A stretch of DNA of 64,000 bases from positions 62,001 to 126,000 of the forward strand of contig NZ_JANTOO010000010.1 of assembly GCF_024753545.1 (NCBI RefSeq), read 5' to 3'. A program made the position numbers and the translations under genes. Positions 59,985 through 64,000 of the stretch are shown piece by piece. A model generated the notes under the pieces. That model was not told the origin of the DNA and did no database searches. It saw only the letters and a list, made by a program, of their open reading frames with translations. Each line of letters begins with the position of its first letter. Positions within the stretch are counted from its first letter, which is position 1. The DNA comes from Lysinibacillus pinottii (GTDB taxonomy: Bacteria > Bacillota > Bacilli > Bacillales_A > Planococcaceae).

Positions 59985-60647
59985 ATGCATATTCTAACAG
60001 CTGAAACACGCACCCATTATCTCGAAAAATACCCTATTCATGATTTCTTCTCCTTTGACATTAATCCCTATATAGAAGTTTGTGAATTTGACAAAGGAGA
60101 ATGGATTTTCCAGGAAGGCTCTTTTCCAGAGACATTGTATTACATGATTGAGGGTAAGGCGAAGCTCTATATGACGCATAAAAATGGCAAGGTTTCACTC
60201 ATCGAATATTTAGAGGCACCACGTTTTATGGGGGAGATTGAATTGCTGAATGAGGCAAGATATACAAAGGGCATTCAAACGGTATCTAAGACAATTTGTT
60301 ACTCCATTACCCAATCATGTAAGGAAAAGTTACTTGCTGACGCTTTATTTTTACGACGACTTTGTGTGTTTTTAGGGGAAAAGGCCACAAAAATAACCTC
60401 CAAATATACACAAAATCAGGCATATCCTTTTGAAAGTCGTTTAGCAGCCTTTATTCAATTATCGGCTGATCAAGGTGTTTATAAGGAAAAGCATACAGAG
60501 ATCTGTGAGTATTTAGGGGTTTCCTATCGCCATTTATTATATGTATTGGCACAGTTTTGTGAGGAGAAAATTTTAGAAAAACGCAAGACAGGCTACCATA
60601 TTATTGATGAAAAACGTCTCGCACAATTGGCTCAGGAGATTCAGTAG
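59985..60647 (+). CDS. Crp/Fnr-family regulator (YeiL-like)
   Basis: 220 residues, ATG behind GAGGAGAG. It has an N-terminal cyclic-nucleotide-binding-type beta roll (FDKGEWIFQEGSFPETLYYMIEGKAKLYMTHKNGKVSLIEYLEAPRFMGEIELL), a dimer helix, and a C-terminal HTH (HTEICEYLGVSYRHLLYVLAQFCEEKILEKRKTGYHII). No clustered Cys for an Fe-S centre is seen at the N terminus. Divergent from an MFS transporter, which is its likely target. Confidence 0.88.
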   Translation: MHILTAETRTHYLEKYPIHDFFSFDINPYIEVCEFDKGEWIFQEGSFPETLYYMIEGKAKLYMTHKNGKVSLIEYLEAPRFMGEIELLNEARYTKGIQTVSKTICYSITQSCKEKLLADALFLRRLCVFLGEKATKITSKYTQNQAYPFESRLAAFIQLSADQGVYKEKHTEICEYLGVSYRHLLYVLAQFCEEKILEKRKTGYHIIDEKRLAQLAQEIQ

Positions 60648-60693
60648 TTGGGGAATTAAAAATAGGTGGAGTATATAAACCGTCGTTCAGACT

Positions 60694-60993
60694 TCAAATA
60701 AAGAAGTCATGGATAGATTTGTTATATTCACTTTTTTTAATGAGCCAGCGAGCAATTTCCTTGCCGCTATAATAAAAGTCTACTTCATTAACCCTGTTTT
60801 TTTGGATGGATTTGTCTAAGGTGCTTTCCATAACGTCAAAAGGTAGAACACCGATACTTACATGTTTGTTTGGTAATAAACTTTCAAGCGGCTTCCTTAC
60901 AGTTTGTATCGTTTCACTGCTTTGGTTTACAGAAAATGTAAGTAGTTCTCCTTGTGCTTTTGTTGTGCTTAATGAGTAACCAGTACTTTTCAT
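60694..60993 (-). CDS. Hypothetical protein
   Basis: 99 residues, ATG after AAGGGGG. Soluble, with strand-like segments (GELLTFSVNQSSETIQTVRKPLESLLPN, HVSIGVLPFDVMEST) and an acidic/basic end (VDFYYSGKEIARWLIKKSEYNKS). No family recognised. Confidence 0.6.
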   Translation of the reverse strand: MKSTGYSLSTTKAQGELLTFSVNQSSETIQTVRKPLESLLPNKHVSIGVLPFDVMESTLDKSIQKNRVNEVDFYYSGKEIARWLIKKSEYNKSIHDFFI

Positions 60994-61187
60994 TCAACAT
61001 GCCCCCTTTTGTCGTTACATTTATTGTACAAGACTGGTTCGAAAAATAGCCGTCATTTACAAGTCTTTTACGAAAACTTAAAGGTCCATGGAATATTTAG
61101 TAATTTGTAACCGTATTCATACCATCATTGGATGAAAATCATAGAAAACTGATATATATTCTTTCAAAAAAACTCATACTCAAACTA

Positions 61188-61216
61188 TTGTGAATTTTTC
61201 TAACACGAAGTATTAT
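61188..61216 (+). promoter_or_regulatory. SigA-type promoter of ddh
   Basis: TTGTGA, 17 bases, TATTAT. Downstream the leader contains an inverted repeat ACGTGA / TCACGT (61231-61256) just before the ribosome site. Confidence 0.65.
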
Positions 61217-61276
61217 TGTAGTTAGATTTAACGTGAAGGTTTTCACAAAGTCACGTAATCGTGAGGAGGAATTTTA

Positions 61277-62257
61277 ATGAGTGCAATTCGAGTAGGTATT
61301 GTAGGTTATGGAAATTTAGGTCGTGGTGTGGAATATGCTATATCACAAAATCCAGATATGGAACTAGTAGCAGTATTCACACGTCGAGACCCTTCAACAG
61401 TAAACGTAGCAAGCAATGCTAGCGTATATGTAGTAGAGGACGCTGAAAAATTCCAAAATGACATTGATGTTATGATTCTATGTGGGGGCTCAGCAACAGA
61501 TTTACCAGAGCAAGGTCCACATTTTGCTCAATGGTTTAATACAATTGATAGCTTTGATACACATGCGAAAATTCCTGAATTTTTCGATGCGGTTGATGGA
61601 GCAGCTCAAAAATCTGGTAAAGTATCTGTCATCTCAGTTGGTTGGGATCCAGGTTTATTCTCATTAAATCGTCTATTAGGAGAATCTGTATTACCAGTTG
61701 GTACAACGTATACGTTCTGGGGAGATGGTCTAAGTCAAGGTCACTCTGATGCAGTTCGTCGTATTGAGGGCGTTAAAAATGCTGTACAATACACTTTACC
61801 AATTAAAGAAGCAGTAGATCGTGTACGTAACGGTGAAAATCCAGAGCTAACAACACGGGAGAAACATGCTCGTGAATGCTGGGTTGTGCTGGAAGATGGC
61901 GCAGATGCAGCAAAAGTTGAACAAGAAATTGTGACAATGCCTAACTACTTCGATGAATATAATACAACTGTCAACTTCATCTCTGAAGAAGAGTTTAAAG
62001 CAAACCACACAGGTATGCCACATGGTGGTTTTGTTATTCGAAGTGGTGATAGTGGTGCAAACGATAAACAAATTCTTGAATTCTCATTAAAACTCGAAAG
62101 TAATCCAAACTTCACATCAAGTGTTTTAGTTGCTTATGCACGCGCAGCACACCGTCTGAACCAAGCTGGTGATAAAGGGGCGAAAACAGTATTTGATATC
62201 CCATTCAGTCTGCTTTCACCAAAATCAGCGGCTGAATTACGTAAAGAATTATTATAA
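61277..62257 (+). CDS. ddh: meso-Diaminopimelate D-dehydrogenase
   Basis: 326 residues, ATG behind GAGGAGGA. NADP-dependent enzyme that converts tetrahydrodipicolinate and ammonia to meso-diaminopimelate in one step, bypassing the acylated DAP route for lysine and wall synthesis. The Rossmann start is IRVGIVGYGNLGRGVEYAI. Substrate regions are MILCGGSATDLPEQGPHFAQWFNTIDSFDTH, GWDPGLFSLNRL and GDGLSQGHSDAVRRIEGVKNAVQYTLP. The enzyme is well known from Lysinibacillus sphaericus. It is monocistronic with its own promoter and terminator. Confidence 0.97.
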   Translation: MSAIRVGIVGYGNLGRGVEYAISQNPDMELVAVFTRRDPSTVNVASNASVYVVEDAEKFQNDIDVMILCGGSATDLPEQGPHFAQWFNTIDSFDTHAKIPEFFDAVDGAAQKSGKVSVISVGWDPGLFSLNRLLGESVLPVGTTYTFWGDGLSQGHSDAVRRIEGVKNAVQYTLPIKEAVDRVRNGENPELTTREKHARECWVVLEDGADAAKVEQEIVTMPNYFDEYNTTVNFISEEEFKANHTGMPHGGFVIRSGDSGANDKQILEFSLKLESNPNFTSSVLVAYARAAHRLNQAGDKGAKTVFDIPFSLLSPKSAAELRKELL

Positions 62258-62265
62258 TTACAGAA

Positions 62266-62305
62266 CTAAAACCCGATTATCATTGATTTGATAATCGGGT
62301 TTTTT
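62266..62305 (+). terminator. ddh terminator
   Basis: AAAACCCGATTATC / GATAATCGGGTTTT stem with an eight-base loop and T-run. Confidence 0.9.
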
Positions 62306-62400
62306 ATTTATCTCCATCAAAACTATTAAAATATGGTAAACTGTCAATCTTTTAATAACCTGAATTTTTGTAACCTTACACTAACGGAGGTTATCGTTTA

Positions 62401-62865
62401 CATGACAGATATTATCATTGAATCTAAATGTATAGCTCCAAATCCATCCAATTATTGTATTAATCGAGCAACTCTTATGAGAACATTAATAAAATGTCAT
62501 CAGCATACATGCACACTTATTCATAGTGGAGCAGGATATGGCAAGACAACCATCCTCACTCAATTTCTATACCCGAATCTCGACGTTTTTCTTGGTATAG
62601 TATTTCCGATGAAGATGATACAGTTTTACCCTTTTTAAGGCATCTTTTTCTCAGTATACAGCAAATTGTACCTAATTTTGGTCAGACATTTGATACATGG
62701 GACCAATTATCTCGCTTTCCAAAATGGAGGAGCTCAATCGCTGGTACAAGCTGTTTATCAATTGCTTATGTAACATAGATAAGCCACTCCTAATTGCTCC
62801 GTTGTTGGCTATGAGGATGCCTTTCCAATCATAGGAAAATTAAAATCGTCAATTAAAGCGTAGTA
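62401..62865 (+). pseudogene. MalT/LuxR-type regulator, degraded N-terminal part
   Basis: ATG at 62401; the frame contains the P-loop LIHSGAGYGKTTILTQFL and then shifts near 62575 to SWYSISDEDDTVLPFLRHLFLSIQQIVPNFGQ, the typical continuation of the MalT-type STAND ATPase domain. A further shift leads to EELNRWYKLFINCLCNIDKPLL before stops. The ATPase remainder, the TPR part and the LuxR HTH are absent. A large regulator (about 900 residues in the family) has been lost. Confidence 0.6.
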
Positions 62866-62948
62866 AAGTCAAGGACGCTTATTTGTCCACATCTCTTCCC
62901 ATCAGACCAACATATCAGTAAAATAGAGTAGGTTAGGGGGATTGTCTT

Positions 62949-63212
62949 GTGAAAGATCAACGCTTTAAAATTGCGCATCGAGAGGCACTTATTGGAATTG
63001 GACTAGTCCTTGTGAACTTTGCGATTTGGTTTGGCTTTGCATATGGACTAGGTGCAGGGGATCCCGCAAATTATTCGTATGTTTTGGGTTTTCCTGCTTG
63101 GTTTTTCTATAGCTGTATCGCAGGGACAGGCTTTATGATCCTGCTCGTCTGGATCGTTATGAAGCTCTTCTTTAAAGAGGTTCCATTTGATGATGGGGAG
63201 GAGGAGCGCTAA
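62949..63212 (+). CDS. yhdT: YhdT-family membrane protein (DUF997)
   Basis: GTG start behind AGGGGGA; 87 residues with two membrane helices: REALIGIGLVLVNFAIWFGFAYGLG, and YVLGFPAWFFYSCIAGTGFMILLVWIVMKLFF, the conserved YhdT block. The end is acidic (PFDDGEEER). YhdT is almost always found directly before panF; here the stop and the panF start overlap (TAATG). Confidence 0.9.
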   Translation: MKDQRFKIAHREALIGIGLVLVNFAIWFGFAYGLGAGDPANYSYVLGFPAWFFYSCIAGTGFMILLVWIVMKLFFKEVPFDDGEEER

Positions 63213-64000
63213 TGCACTGGCAAGTTGTATTTCCATTGCTATTATTTCTAATTATTATTTTTGGAATTGGACTCTGGGCCAATAAACATGTTCGCTCCTC
63301 TAACTCGTTTCTACAGGAGTATTTCCTTGGTGGTCGAGAAATGGGTGGATTTATTCTAGCGATGACCATGATAGCTACCTATGGTAGTGCGAGCAGCTTT
63401 ATCGGAGGGCCAGGAGTAGCTTATACGAAAGGACTTGGCTGGGTGCTACTTGCCATGGCACAGCTACCTGCGGGCTATTTTGTCCTGATGATTTTAGGGA
63501 AGAAATTTGCTATTATTGCTCGTCGTTACCAAGCTATTACGCTCATTGACTTTTTACGTGAGCGCTATAAAAGCCATGTCATTGTCATTCTGTCTGCTAT
63601 TAGTATCATTGTCTTTTTATTTTCAGCGATGATGGCACAGTGGGTAGGGGGAGCCCGTTTAATCGAGTCTTTAACAGGCTTACATTACACGGCAGCATTG
63701 TTTATATTTGCGATATCAGTATTAGTGTATGTTATCATTGGTGGCTTCCGAGCAGTTGCTTTAACAGATACTGTTCAAGGTACGATAATGGTCATTGGAA
63801 CTGTTATTTTATTAATCGGAACTATTATTGCAGGTGGAGGCATCGATAAAATTATGTCCTCGCTGGTCGCAGAAAATCCCCATTTCGTATCTCCATTTGG
63901 AGCAGAAGGGGATTTAACGCCTCTGTATGTTTCAACGTTTTGGCTATTAATTGGTGTAGGTGTGGTGGGACTTCCCCAAATTGCCGTGCGTGCGATGAGT
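63212..64000 (+). CDS. panF: Sodium/pantothenate symporter PanF (partial)
   Basis: 263 residues are visible and the gene runs off the right end. SSS-family motifs include FLQEYFLGGREMGGFILAMTMIATYGSASSFIGGPGVAYTKGLGWVLLAMAQLPAGYF, ITLIDFLRERYKSH and YVIIGGFRAVALTDTVQGTIM, which match PanF. It imports pantothenate with sodium for coenzyme A synthesis. Translationally coupled to yhdT. Confidence 0.94.
   Translation, partial: MHWQVVFPLLLFLIIIFGIGLWANKHVRSSNSFLQEYFLGGREMGGFILAMTMIATYGSASSFIGGPGVAYTKGLGWVLLAMAQLPAGYFVLMILGKKFAIIARRYQAITLIDFLRERYKSHVIVILSAISIIVFLFSAMMAQWVGGARLIESLTGLHYTAALFIFAISVLVYVIIGGFRAVALTDTVQGTIMVIGTVILLIGTIIAGGGIDKIMSSLVAENPHFVSPFGAEGDLTPLYVSTFWLLIGVGVVGLPQIAVRAMS

Overview
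The window is AT-rich DNA from a spore-forming member of the Bacillales. Evidence includes CotJ spore-coat genes, T-box and preQ1-I leaders, SLH-anchored S-layer-type proteins, a Ku/LigD end-joining pair and meso-diaminopimelate dehydrogenase. The combination fits Lysinibacillus or a close Planococcaceae/Bacillaceae relative best. That genus call is inference, since there is no rRNA gene here.

Layout. 1-3.0 kb: decayed genes, a nitroreductase divergent from an HxlR regulator, and a deleted IS1182-like element. 3.0-6.9 kb: cotJA-cotJB with a wrecked cotJC, two divergent exported proteins, and two small repeat-rich proteins including a DUF4183-like one. 6.9-8.1 kb: gene-poor relic DNA. 8.1-13.3 kb: a glycosyltransferase, a VOC protein, a methyltransferase and an SLH-containing M13 metallopeptidase. 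13.6-16.9 kb: queuosine locus queF-queC-queD-queE-transporter, with two separate preQ1-I riboswitch/terminator units. 18.0-19.5 kb: RidA and a second deleted copy of the same IS. 20-32 kb: ordinary chromosomal genes (DUF418, WYL regulator plus DHFR-like enzyme, Ku and LigD, MBL hydrolase, chemoreceptor, GNAT). 32-35 kb: a PadR regulator, an HrtBA-like ABC exporter and an IsdG/HmoA-like monooxygenase, read here as a heme-tolerance locus. 35.8-43.7 kb: a scrambled PBSX-like prophage graveyard (XkdM, XkdN, XkdO, DnaD-like and SPP1 gp7-like fragments). Intact exported-protein genes sit inside it with their own conserved promoter and their own terminators. 44-49 kb: aconitase, an SLH protein, DJ-1/PfpI and Lrp. 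50-55 kb: a broken DUF2785 gene, then a T-box-controlled, probably type-2 isoleucyl-tRNA synthetase. 55-60.7 kb: LysE exporter/MocR regulator, a bicupin oxalate decarboxylase-like protein, and an MFS/Crp pair. 61-64 kb: ddh, a broken MalT-like regulator, and yhdT-panF, which runs off the right end.

The main points for a second look are these. (1) Paired preQ1-I riboswitches have compensating changes in their pseudoknots. (2) Two IS copies carry complementary deletions, and each lies between duplicated terminator hairpins. (3) Two 'moron' cassettes occupy the same XkdN/XkdO slot of a tandemly duplicated, dying prophage, and a third gene outside it shares their promoter. (4) A PadR-HrtBA-HmoA-like operon has a twin palindromic operator. 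(5) An oxalate decarboxylase homologue has a changed lid motif. I did not find a wholly new defence or secretion system. All homology calls are from reading translated sequence by eye; no database search was run.
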